Made by a program: the position numbers and the translations under genes
Shown: positions 7,634-14,836 of the stretch, one piece after another
Layout: each line of letters opens with the position of its first letter
Position numbering within the stretch: position 1 is the first letter of the stretch
Notes under the pieces: generated by a model
Told to the model about the DNA's origin: nothing
The model's database searches: none
What the model saw: only the letters and a program-made list of their open reading frames with translations
Assembly (NCBI GenBank): GCA_946886475.1
Contig: CAMPIQ010000056.1
Location: 1 to 21,253, forward strand
Direction of reading: 5' to 3'
DNA length: 21,253 bases
DNA from: an uncultured Chitinophagales bacterium
Lineage (GTDB): Bacteria > Bacteroidota > Bacteroidia > Chitinophagales > Chitinophagaceae

Positions 7634-7657
7634 AAAAACCGGCTCTGGAAGAGCCGG
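7634..7657 (-). terminator. Intrinsic terminator of the PfkB-family kinase gene
   Basis: On the minus strand CCGGCTCT-TCC-AGAGCCGG (7657-7639) is a perfect 8-bp GC-rich stem with a 3-nt loop followed by five T residues (7638-7634). It lies 73 bp after the stop of the kinase gene. On the plus strand the sequence after the stem is not a clean U-run, so it probably serves the minus-strand gene mainly. Confidence 0.8.
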
Positions 7658-7730
7658 CAGGTTATTTAAAAATGATATACGGAGGGTTTGAAGTGGGCAT
7701 CTCAACTGGTGATAAAGAGGGAAGCTTTAT

Positions 7731-8654
7731 TTAAACAAGCTCAATATCAAAATTCACCAGTTCCCTGAACTGGGCCAGTCTTTTGTCAATGTCAGCTTTG
7801 GTGATCTCAGTAAGTCTTTCAGTTCCAAATTTTTCAACACAAAAACTTGCCATGGCAGATCCAATGATGATGGCTGTTTTCATGTTATCGAATGAAATGT
7901 CTTTTGTTTTGGCAAGGTGCCCTATGAACCCGCCCGCAAAAGTGTCGCCCGCGCCGGTTGGATCAAAAACTTCTTCAAGGGGAAGTGCAGGTGCAAAGAA
8001 CACACGGTCATCATGAAATAAGAGAGCCCCGTGTTCTCCTTTTTTTATGATCAGGTATTTGGGTCCCATATTCATGATCTTTTTTGCTGCCTTTACCAAA
8101 GAAAATTCCTGGCTCAATTCACGCGCTTCACTGTCATTCACCATTAAAACATCGATCATGGTAAGAACTTCTTTCAGGTCGGTCAAAGCTGTTTCCATCC
8201 AGAAATTCATGGTATCAAGCACAATAAGCTTTGGCCTTTCCCTTAATTGTTCAATTACACGCTTCTGAAGCTTAGGCATGAGGTTACCCAGCATAAGAAA
8301 CTCTGTACCCTGGCAGGATTCAGGTAATATGGGATTGAAATCAGCCAGTACATTAAGATCTGTTACAAGCGTATCACGGGTGTTCATATCCATATGGTAT
8401 TTGCCCGCCCAGAAAAATGATTTTTTATCTTTTACAATTTCAACCCCTTCGGTAGTAACGCCTCTTTTTCTGAGTTGTTCCAGTTCTTCCTCCGGGAAAT
8501 CATAACCCACAATGGAAACCTGGTGAACAGGCTGAACAAAATTTGAAGCAGCATAAGCCACATATGTTGCAGAACCGCCAATGATCTTATCGCTTTTGCC
8601 AAAGGGAGTTTCAATAGCATCAAAGGCCATTGTTCCAACTACAATTAAAGACAT
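7731..8654 (-). CDS. PfkB/ribokinase-family sugar kinase
   Basis: The 307-residue protein has the PfkB fold signatures. Near the N-terminus GTMAFDAIETPFG and GGSATYVAYAASNF (residues 7-39) form the substrate side. DTMNFW (147-152) and VNDSEAREL (172-180) match the middle of the family, KKGEHGA (204-210) is the nucleotide-side loop, and DPTGAGDTFAGGF (231-243) carries the anion hole and catalytic base Asp237. The enzyme phosphorylates a sugar or nucleoside with ATP. Which substrate cannot be read from the sequence; adenosine/ribokinase-like and 2-keto-3-deoxy-type specificities are all possible. It is transcribed alone, with a strong terminator at 7634-7657, divergently from the cytochrome gene. 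Confidence 0.93.
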   Translation of the reverse strand: MSLIVVGTMAFDAIETPFGKSDKIIGGSATYVAYAASNFVQPVHQVSIVGYDFPEEELEQLRKRGVTTEGVEIVKDKKSFFWAGKYHMDMNTRDTLVTDLNVLADFNPILPESCQGTEFLMLGNLMPKLQKRVIEQLRERPKLIVLDTMNFWMETALTDLKEVLTMIDVLMVNDSEARELSQEFSLVKAAKKIMNMGPKYLIIKKGEHGALLFHDDRVFFAPALPLEEVFDPTGAGDTFAGGFIGHLAKTKDISFDNMKTAIIIGSAMASFCVEKFGTERLTEITKADIDKRLAQFRELVNFDIELV

Positions 8655-8762
8655 ATTAGTTTTGAATTATGAGTTACGAATTTAGAAGGCGTGCAAACCT
8701 AATCCATTTTTCTTAAAAACCGGGCGGAGTTAAGATTTGAGATGCACCTGCAGATTATCCGG

Positions 8763-8792
8763 TTTGTAATTCATAATTATTTTTTATCTTAT
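8763..8792 (+). promoter_or_regulatory. Possible promoter of the dihaem cytochrome gene
   Basis: TTTG (8763-8766) is followed after 18 nt by TATCTTAT (8785-8792), a partial match to the Bacteroidota TTTG/TAnnTTTG promoter. The ATG at 8816 is 23 nt further on. The match to the -7 element is imperfect and the region is AT-rich. Confidence 0.25.
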
Positions 8793-8815
8793 TCCTGAAA
8801 CTAAAACTAACGATC

Positions 8816-9772
8816 ATGAAAAAAGCTTTCAGATACCTATTGATCCTGATAGGTGTCATAATTGTGCTTGCTGGCGGATTTGCTGCATTTGTAGCCATAA
8901 GAGGAGTACCAAACTATACCCCGGAAGAATTTTCACTAACTGTAAAATCCTCGCCCGAACGCATTGAAAGAGGCAGGCAATTGTCCGCTATGTTATGCGA
9001 TGATTGTCATATGGATTTCAATACCAGAAAACTCACGGGAAGAAAAATGGATGAAATCAGCCAGTTCGGAGCTGTTTATTCAAAGAACATAACACAACAT
9101 CCGGAATATGGTATAGGCAAATGGACCGATGGCCAGCTGGCTTATTTATTAAAAACGGGTGTAAAACCTGATGGTAGTTTTTTACCGATCATGGCCAAAC
9201 TGCAAAAAATGTCGGATGAGGATCTGCAGTCAATTATTGCTTTTCTCCGTTCAGACCATGCCGCAGTACAGGCAGATAATACCAGGCAGCCGGCATCAAA
9301 ATATTCTTTCCTCGCAAAATTCCTTACCACCATTAAGGCTATCAAACCCATGCCTTTTTATAAATCTGTTCCTGAACCCGATACCACAAACCAGGTAAAG
9401 TGGGGGGAATATGTGGCTTTATACCGGGTAGAGTGCTACACCTGTCATTCAGCTGATTTCACAACAGTGGATTTTATAAATCCGGAAAAATCGGATGGAT
9501 TTTTTGGAGGTGGCAATAAATTTAAAATGCCTGATGGTTCAGTTATTTATTCAAGAAACCTGACCATGGATGAAGAAACAGGTATTGGAAGAATGACCGA
9601 AGAAGATTTTTTGAAAGCTGTTAAAACCGGCGTACTGCCAGGAGATCAGCCAGGCACCCGCCCTCCAATGAAACCTTATTCCTATTTAACCGATGGAGAG
9701 GTAAGCGCCATTTATGCCTATCTCAAAACCATTCCAAAGGTCAGTAACAGAGTTGAACGGAATGTTCAGTAG
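8816..9772 (+). CDS. Membrane-anchored dihaem c-type cytochrome
   Basis: The 318-residue protein has an N-terminal hydrophobic anchor (about residues 7-28) and two covalent haem c motifs, CDDCH (61-65) and CYTCH (207-211). It is therefore two cytochrome c domains in tandem, exposed to the periplasm. Each domain ends with a TDGQLAYLLKTG or TEEDFLKAVKTG helix and an IIAFLRS or IYAYLKT terminal helix, and has downstream Met residues that could be distal ligands. Tandem dihaem proteins of this type are often electron donors or acceptors of dehydrogenases or oxidases, or resemble the cytochrome subunit of alcohol/aldehyde dehydrogenases. No dehydrogenase gene is adjacent here, so the partner is unknown. 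It stands alone, and the repeat array follows directly after its stop. Confidence 0.92.
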   Translation: MKKAFRYLLILIGVIIVLAGGFAAFVAIRGVPNYTPEEFSLTVKSSPERIERGRQLSAMLCDDCHMDFNTRKLTGRKMDEISQFGAVYSKNITQHPEYGIGKWTDGQLAYLLKTGVKPDGSFLPIMAKLQKMSDEDLQSIIAFLRSDHAAVQADNTRQPASKYSFLAKFLTTIKAIKPMPFYKSVPEPDTTNQVKWGEYVALYRVECYTCHSADFTTVDFINPEKSDGFFGGGNKFKMPDGSVIYSRNLTMDEETGIGRMTEEDFLKAVKTGVLPGDQPGTRPPMKPYSYLTDGEVSAIYAYLKTIPKVSNRVERNVQ

Positions 9773-9780
9773 AGTGAAGA

Positions 9781-9844
9781 GCCGGGAGTTTTGAGTCGGG
9801 AGTCGGCAACAAAGTTCAAAGTTCAAAGTTCAAAGTCGGTGAAC
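9781..9844. repeat. Heptamer repeat array, left arm
   Basis: On the plus strand there is GAGTCGGGAGTCGG followed by AAAGTTC repeated with a 7-bp period. Read on the minus strand it is CTTTGAA units, then CGACTCC/CGACTCA units, the same order as the right arm at 9936-9991. The two arms form an imperfect inverted repeat around about 90 bp of unique sequence. Confidence 0.8.
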
Positions 9845-9935
9845 TAAATTCGAAGCGTTCTGTTACATATTACATGTAATCTGTAAAGTCATACTTTAAT
9901 CTCTTAACCTATCATCAACCAGGGATTTAGGACCC

Positions 9936-9991
9936 TGACTTTGAACTGTGAACTTTGAACTCCCGACTCCCGACTCAAGACTCAAGACTCC
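9936..9991. repeat. Heptamer repeat array, right arm
   Basis: Eight consecutive 7-mers of the form CTnnnGA can be read: CTTTGAA, CTGTGAA, CTTTGAA, CTCCCGA (twice), CTCAAGA (twice) and a final CTCCGCC. It is the inverted partner of 9781-9844. A TTG at 9955 inside the array is in frame with paaE, but this is not a credible start because the encoded residues are repeat-derived. Confidence 0.8.
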
Positions 9992-10020
9992 GCCTTCTCT
10001 CTCCTATCTTTGCCGCTTCT

Positions 10021-11112
10021 ATGATCCATTTCCATCCGTTAAGCGTAAAAAAAGTTGAAAAAGAAACAGAAGATTGTGTTTCCATTGTTTTTGATGTACC
10101 CGAAGAACTAAAAGAACAATTTAGCTTTCACCAGGGGCAAAGCCTCACCATCCGTAAAATGATCAACAATACGGAAGTCAGGCGCACTTATTCCATCTGC
10201 AGTGCCCCATCTGATGGTATATTACAGGTGGCTATAAAAAAAGTTGAAGGCGGCCTCTTTTCTACCTGGGCTAATAACGAATTAAAAGCTGGCGATCTTA
10301 TTGATGCCATGCCCCCGGTAGGAAAATTTTATACCGAGCTGGATCCTCTATATAAAAAAAACTATATAGCCTTTGCTGCGGGTAGTGGCATCACACCTGT
10401 TCTTTCTATAATAAAAACAACCTTATTAACAGAGCCTCAAAGTAGCTTCACCCTCATTTATGGGAACCGCACCAAGAATTCTATCATTTTTAAAGAGCAG
10501 CTTGAAAACATTAAGGACAGATTCATTGACAGGTTCAGGATCTATCATATCCTCAGCCGTGAAAGATCTGATGCCGAAATAAATTCAGGCAGGATAGATA
10601 TACCCAAGCTTGAACTGCTGTTTGGCAAATTGGTCGACATAAAAAAATGCGATGAATTTTTTCTTTGTGGACCGGAAGAGATGATATTTTGCATAAAAGG
10701 CTATCTGGAAGGCCGTGGAATTACACAGGATAAAATTCATTTTGAATTATTCACCATCCCGGGACAAAAACAATCGGTTGTTGATTCTGCCGGCAAAAAA
10801 GAAACTGCTCCAACATCAGAAGGTCCGGTGGCAAAAGTAAATGTGAAGCTGGATGGAATCACGTTCAGTTTTGATTTGCCTTATGAAAGTGAAAGTATTT
10901 TGGATGCCGCCCTCAAACAGGGGGCAGATCTCCCATATGCATGTAAGGGTGGCGTTTGCACCACCTGTAAGGCTAAGATCACGGAAGGAGAAGTAAAGAT
11001 GGATGTAAACTGGGGCCTGGAACAGGAAGAAATTGATAAGGGTTTTATCCTTACCTGCCAGGCACATCCTGTGAGCGGAAGGATTACGGTTGATTTTGAT
11101 AGCAAACATTAG
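10021..11112 (+). CDS. paaE: Phenylacetyl-CoA 1,2-epoxidase reductase subunit PaaE
   Basis: PaaE passes electrons from NADPH through FAD and a [2Fe-2S] centre to the diiron oxygenase PaaA. From the ATG at 10021 it has 363 residues. The FAD-binding motif RRTYSICSAP is at 54-63, the nucleotide-binding loop AAGSGITPVLSI at 119-130 and the FNR C-terminal motif CDEFFLCGPEEM at 210-221. A plant-type ferredoxin domain follows, with cluster ligands Cys308, Cys313, Cys316 and Cys346. This domain order is that of PaaE (also called PaaK in some systems). A TTG at 9955 would add 22 residues encoded by the repeat array, which I reject. The gene leads the paa cluster here instead of ending it as in E. coli. 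A hairpin follows its stop. Confidence 0.95.
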   Translation: MIHFHPLSVKKVEKETEDCVSIVFDVPEELKEQFSFHQGQSLTIRKMINNTEVRRTYSICSAPSDGILQVAIKKVEGGLFSTWANNELKAGDLIDAMPPVGKFYTELDPLYKKNYIAFAAGSGITPVLSIIKTTLLTEPQSSFTLIYGNRTKNSIIFKEQLENIKDRFIDRFRIYHILSRERSDAEINSGRIDIPKLELLFGKLVDIKKCDEFFLCGPEEMIFCIKGYLEGRGITQDKIHFELFTIPGQKQSVVDSAGKKETAPTSEGPVAKVNVKLDGITFSFDLPYESESILDAALKQGADLPYACKGGVCTTCKAKITEGEVKMDVNWGLEQEEIDKGFILTCQAHPVSGRITVDFDSKH

Positions 11113-11123
11113 GATATAGCTAA

Positions 11124-11147
11124 GGCTTATTGGCCGCCAGTAAGGCC
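11124..11147 (+). promoter_or_regulatory. Strong hairpin between paaE and paaA
   Basis: GGCTTATTGG (11124-11133), loop CCG, then CCAGTAAGGCC (11137-11147) forms about ten base pairs with a single bulged G. A T-rich stretch begins only about 12 nt later (11159), so it is not a standard terminator. It could stabilise the paaE transcript end or act as a partial terminator or processing site. Confidence 0.45.
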
Positions 11148-11198
11148 TGCCGGTTAAGTTTTCACAAAACCTCAGGACCGAAAGAGAATTATGGGTGT

Positions 11199-11206
11199 TA
11201 AATTTG
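11199..11206 (+). promoter_or_regulatory. Candidate -7 promoter element for paaA
   Basis: TAAATTTG matches the Bacteroidota TAnnTTTG element exactly and lies 16 nt before the paaA ATG at 11223. No clear TTTG -33 element is found at the usual distance. With the preceding hairpin it suggests that paaA may have its own promoter. Confidence 0.35.
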
Positions 11207-11222
11207 TAAATAATCTTGCTAT

Positions 11223-12170
11223 ATGTCTGTACACGAAACTGAAAAAATATTCCAGGACAGGATCGATGCTGAAATACGCATAGAACCAAAGGACTGGATG
11301 CCTGAAAAATACCGCCAAACTTTAATCAGGCAGGTAAGCCAGCATGCACATAGCGAAATTGTTGGTATGCTGCCCGAAGGCAACTGGATAAGCCGGGCCC
11401 CCTCACTCAAAAGAAAACAAATACTGATTGCCAAAGTACAGGATGAAGCCGGTCATGGATTGTATTTATATAGTGCAGCCGAAACATTGGGAATTACCCG
11501 CGATGAAATGATTGAACAACTACATAGTGGCAAGGCTAAATATTCTTCCATTTTTAATTATCCAACCATCACCTGGGCTGATATGGGTGCTATAGGCTGG
11601 CTGGTTGATGGTGCAGCCATCATGAACCAGGTGCCCTTATGCAGAACATCTTATGGACCCTATAGCCGCGCTATGATACGGGTTTGCAAGGAAGAAAGTT
11701 TTCACCAGCGCCAGGGTTTTGAAAGCCTTTTGGTTTTGAGCAGGGGCACCAGTGAACAAAAAGCAATGGTGCAGGATGCCATTGACCGCTGGTGGTGGCC
11801 AAGCCTGATGATGTTTGGTCCGCACGACGCGGAGAGTACCAATACAGAAACCAGCATGAAGTGGAAGATCAAAAGATTCAGCAATGATGAATTGAGACAA
11901 CGTTTTGTAGACATGTGCGCTGAACAGGTAAAGCTTTTAGGCATGACCCTGCCCGATCCGGATCTGAAATGGAATGAAGAAAGCGGACATTATGATTTCG
12001 GAAAAATTAACTGGGAAGAGTTCTGGAATGTTGTAAATGGAAATGGTCCCTGCAATAAAATGAGACTGGATGCAAGAAGGAAAGCATGGGAAGAAGGCGC
12101 ATGGGTGAGAGAAGCAGCCCAGGCCTATGCAGATAAAAAAAGATCCGGACAGATTAAGGCGGTAGCCTAA
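11223..12170 (+). CDS. paaA: Phenylacetyl-CoA 1,2-epoxidase catalytic subunit PaaA
   Basis: PaaA is the diiron oxygenase subunit that converts phenylacetyl-CoA to ring-1,2-epoxyphenylacetyl-CoA using O2. The 315-residue length is normal. Candidate iron ligands are in place: Glu45 in [15 protein letters not shown], Glu75 and His78 in [19 protein letters not shown], and Glu157/Glu158 with His161 in [16 protein letters not shown]. The segment [17 protein letters not shown] (117-133) is characteristic of the family. It acts in the cytoplasm in a complex with PaaC and PaaB and receives electrons from PaaE, encoded just upstream. The distance to paaB (204 bp) is longer than usual for this operon. 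Confidence 0.97.
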   Translation: MSVHETEKIFQDRIDAEIRIEPKDWMPEKYRQTLIRQVSQHAHSEIVGMLPEGNWISRAPSLKRKQILIAKVQDEAGHGLYLYSAAETLGITRDEMIEQLHSGKAKYSSIFNYPTITWADMGAIGWLVDGAAIMNQVPLCRTSYGPYSRAMIRVCKEESFHQRQGFESLLVLSRGTSEQKAMVQDAIDRWWWPSLMMFGPHDAESTNTETSMKWKIKRFSNDELRQRFVDMCAEQVKLLGMTLPDPDLKWNEESGHYDFGKINWEEFWNVVNGNGPCNKMRLDARRKAWEEGAWVREAAQAYADKKRSGQIKAVA

Positions 12171-12246
12171 TTTACCTGAATTTCCCGGGATCTGTCTTTT
12201 GAATGTCTTCCGTATGTTTCTGCATATTTTTATTTTGAAACTATGC

Positions 12247-12273
12247 TATAGCCGGAGAAAATATATAGCCGGA
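12247..12273. repeat. Direct repeat in the paaA-paaB spacer
   Basis: TATAGCCGGA occurs twice, at 12247-12256 and 12264-12273, separated by 7 nt. A related inverted CCGGCTA occurs before paaC at about 12753. The pair could be a binding site for a regulator or simply chance. The rest of this 204-bp spacer (12171-12374) shows no ORF or terminator. Confidence 0.35.
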
Positions 12274-12374
12274 AGTTTGATGAGGTCCTGAATGTTCTGA
12301 CACTGTTGTGAAATAAAGAATTTTGATACAGCATGAGAAAAGCAAAGTACCCACTGGATTTAAACCAATAAAAA

Positions 12375-12737
12375 ATGACATTTTTCAGAAAATTTTTTTA
12401 CGGCGATTACGGGGATAAAGAATTCCCGGCTGGAGGAGCGGCGGCTTCTGCACAGGCACATGAATGGCCATTGTGGGAGATATTCATAAGAAGCAAGCAG
12501 GGCCTGGACCATAAACATGTTGGTTCATTGCATGCCGTAGATGCGCAAATGGCTATTGAAAATGCCCGTGATGTATATACACGCAGGCAGGAAGGCGTAA
12601 GCATCTGGGTGGTTGAAAGCAAATTCATTCATGCTTCCAGTCCTGATGATGCCGAAAGTTTTTATGAACCTGCAAATGATAAGGTTTACAGGCACCCCAC
12701 GTTTTATGATCTGCCTGATGAGATCCAGCATATGTAA
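12375..12737 (+). CDS. paaB: Phenylacetyl-CoA 1,2-epoxidase subunit PaaB
   Basis: PaaB is a small subunit needed for a functional epoxidase; it bridges PaaAC dimers rather than catalysing the reaction. The 120-residue protein contains the family pattern WPLWEIFIRSKQGLDHKHVG (about residues 31-50), followed by SLHAVDAQMAIENARDVYTRR and SIWVVESKFI. The first 28 residues, including an Ala/Gly-rich stretch, look disordered and extend beyond the conserved core. The start at 12375 fits this extended form; no later ATG would keep the conserved WPLW strand complete. It sits between paaA and paaC in the classical order. Confidence 0.96.
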   Translation: MTFFRKFFYGDYGDKEFPAGGAAASAQAHEWPLWEIFIRSKQGLDHKHVGSLHAVDAQMAIENARDVYTRRQEGVSIWVVESKFIHASSPDDAESFYEPANDKVYRHPTFYDLPDEIQHM

Positions 12738-12798
12738 CCTTAGTAGTGAACCCGGCTAAACTTTATATTTTTTAATCTGCTCTATTGTCATAATAAAC

Positions 12799-13671
12799 AT
12801 GAATAATGAATTAAATAATGATAGCATTTACCTGGGATCTACCAATAATGGGAAAGGTGACAAGCTTTTTTTTTATGCTCTTCACCTTGCCGACAATGCA
12901 CTTATCCTTGGTCAGCGAAATGCAGAATGGACGGGACATGGCCCTGTTTTGGAACAGGATATCGCCATTACCAATATATCTCTTGACCTGTTGGGACAAT
13001 CAAGAAATTTTTACCAGTACGCAGCAGCCCTTTACAATGGTTTTAACGATGAAGAAAAAAGATCGGTTGATAAATTCATTCCCGGACCCTGGAAATCTTA
13101 TAACAGGGAATTGCAGGAGGATGATCTGGCTTTTTTAAGAAATGAGAACCAGTTTTTGAATTTGTTGATCACCGAATTACCAAAAGGCGACTGGGCGCAA
13201 ACCATTTTACGGCAACTCTTTTTCAGCGCTTATCAGTTTTATTTATACAGGCAATTGCAAAACAGCAGTAATGAACAGATAGCGGCCATTGCAGAAAAAT
13301 CCTTAAAAGAAACAGCCTACCATTTAAGATGGAGCGGCGAATGGGTGATCAGGATGGGTGATGGTACGGAAGAAAGCAAGAACCGGTTGTTAAAAGCGCT
13401 TACGGAGTTGTGGATGTTCACAGGTGAAATGTTTGAACCTGCTTTTTATGAAATGCCATTCTGCGAAAATCCCGGTTCATTAAAAACGGAGTGGCTTGAA
13501 AAAATAGAAGCGATCTTTAATGAAGCCACCGTTGCATTGAAAGATGGTCCTATTCCGAAATCAACCTGGATGCAAAAAGGTGGGAAGCAAGGCAATCATA
13601 CTGAAAACCTTGGTTATATATTGGCAGAGATGCAATACCTGCAAAGAGCATATCCAAATGCTACCTGGTAG
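12799..13671 (+). CDS. paaC: Phenylacetyl-CoA 1,2-epoxidase structural subunit PaaC
   Basis: PaaC is a ferritin-like paralogue of PaaA that lost catalytic iron binding and supports the complex. The 290-residue protein shows the family segments DNALILGQRNAEWTGHGPVL (about residues 32-51), SLDLLGQSRNFYQYAA (61-76) and LKETAYHLRWSGEWVIRMGDG (about residues 170-190). The C-terminus ends GYILAEMQYLQRAYPNATW, like other PaaC proteins. It starts 61 nt after paaB and stops 34 nt before the paaD start, so it is co-transcribed with both. Confidence 0.96.
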   Translation: MNNELNNDSIYLGSTNNGKGDKLFFYALHLADNALILGQRNAEWTGHGPVLEQDIAITNISLDLLGQSRNFYQYAAALYNGFNDEEKRSVDKFIPGPWKSYNRELQEDDLAFLRNENQFLNLLITELPKGDWAQTILRQLFFSAYQFYLYRQLQNSSNEQIAAIAEKSLKETAYHLRWSGEWVIRMGDGTEESKNRLLKALTELWMFTGEMFEPAFYEMPFCENPGSLKTEWLEKIEAIFNEATVALKDGPIPKSTWMQKGGKQGNHTENLGYILAEMQYLQRAYPNATW

Positions 13672-13705
13672 ATGAAAAAGAATATTAATCCGGAGGAGCG
13701 TTATA

Positions 13706-14260
13706 ATGATCCAGCAGAATTTACATAATGGAAATAACAACAGGCTTTTCTCTAACGAAGAAGAAGAACAAAGAATATGGGAGATCTTAAAAGAAGTAAA
13801 AGATCCTGAAGTTCCGGTGCTCTCTATTTTGGATCTGGGAATTGTAAGAGATGTAAAAATGAATCAGGAGCCCTCTTCAGAAGGCCCGCAATTATCCATT
13901 ACCATTACTCCAACCTATTCCGGATGTCCAGCAATGGATGTTATTTCAATGGATATACGGCTCAAGTTGATAGAAAAGGGCTACCGTCGCATTACCATCC
14001 TGCAACAGCTTTCCCCTGCATGGACAACCGATTGGATGACGGAGGAAGGAAAACTCAAATTAAAATCATTTGGTATTGCGCCACCCAATCCTAAACAACA
14101 ATTTTGTAAAGAAGAAATGTTTCAGCAGGAAGCTGTCCAGTGTCCCAGGTGCAATTCTTATCATACTGAATTGATCAGCCAGTTTGGATCCACAGCCTGC
14201 AAGGCATTGTACCGCTGCCTGGATTGCAAAGAAGCATTTGATTATTTTAAGTGTCATTAA
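13706..14260 (+). CDS. paaD: Fe-S assembly protein PaaD of the phenylacetate pathway
   Basis: PaaD is a DUF59/MIP18-family protein required for the epoxidase system, probably in iron-sulfur cluster maturation. The 184-residue protein has the DUF59 core: VKDPEVPVLSILDLGIVRDV (31-50), TPTYSGCPAMDVI with the reactive Cys74 (69-80), and SPAWTTDWMTEEG (103-115). A zinc ribbon follows with Cys146, Cys149, Cys171 and Cys174 (CPRC and CLDC). Unusually for this phylum, a good Shine-Dalgarno-like GGAGGAG lies 7 nt before the ATG, supporting this start. It follows paaC closely and is followed 30 nt later by the DinB-fold gene. Confidence 0.95.
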   Translation: MIQQNLHNGNNNRLFSNEEEEQRIWEILKEVKDPEVPVLSILDLGIVRDVKMNQEPSSEGPQLSITITPTYSGCPAMDVISMDIRLKLIEKGYRRITILQQLSPAWTTDWMTEEGKLKLKSFGIAPPNPKQQFCKEEMFQQEAVQCPRCNSYHTELISQFGSTACKALYRCLDCKEAFDYFKCH

Positions 14261-14290
14261 TCCATAATTTCACCCAACGAATTCTTTATT

Positions 14291-14836
14291 ATGGATCTTT
14301 TCCAACAGATCAACGCAGTTAATAAACAGGTAGAACACCATTTTTTAAATCTTTCACCTGGCCAGTTAAACTGGAAACCTGCACCTGAAAAATGGAGTAT
14401 CGCACAATGCATTGACCACCTGATTGTATTAAACAGCACTTATTTTCCCATATTTGACCAGTTACTACAGGGACAGTATAAGCTTGGCTTCTGGCAAACA
14501 TTAAATCCGTTTAAAAAAACATTTGGTCGCATGATGATCAAATCCCTTGGACCCGAATCAGCCAAAAAATTTATTACCCCTAGAATATTTGAACCCTCTT
14601 CCAGCCATGTCCGGGATACGGTTGTCATGGATTTTATTTTTCACCAGGATATATTAAAAAAATATTTTTCGCAGCTTCAGCAGCTGGATACTACCAATAC
14701 AGTAATAGCTTCGCCGGCATCACCATTGATCACCTATTCAGTGAGCGATGCCATGCAAATTATTACAGGTCACGAACAAAGACATATTAACCAGGCAATA
14801 CAAATCCTGAATCATTTTAATTTTCCAACATCATGA
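14291..14836 (+). CDS. DinB-fold protein inserted in the paa operon
   Basis: The 181-residue protein has the DinB/YfiT four-helix pattern: LNWKPAPEKWSIAQCIDHL near residues 26-44, with His43, and the final helix motif TGHEQRHINQAIQIL with His161 and His165. These three His residues could form the metal-binding triad of the family. DinB proteins include thiol-dependent transferases such as bacillithiol S-transferase, as well as members of unknown function. The gene overlaps paaG by 4 nt (ATGA) and starts 30 nt after paaD, so it is translated as part of the paa operon. This suggests, but does not show, a link to phenylacetate breakdown, perhaps in dealing with the reactive epoxide. Confidence 0.88.
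   Translation: MDLFQQINAVNKQVEHHFLNLSPGQLNWKPAPEKWSIAQCIDHLIVLNSTYFPIFDQLLQGQYKLGFWQTLNPFKKTFGRMMIKSLGPESAKKFITPRIFEPSSSHVRDTVVMDFIFHQDILKKYFSQLQQLDTTNTVIASPASPLITYSVSDAMQIITGHEQRHINQAIQILNHFNFPTS

Noticed and set aside
9955..10020. Extended PaaE start at a TTG, giving 22 extra residues
   Set aside because: The extra residues are encoded by the heptamer repeat array, and the ATG at 10021 places the FAD domain at its usual N-terminal position.
13672..13728. 18-codon ORF starting immediately after the paaC stop
   Set aside because: It overlaps the paaD start in another frame and contains its Shine-Dalgarno sequence; nothing suggests it is more than chance, though translational coupling is possible.
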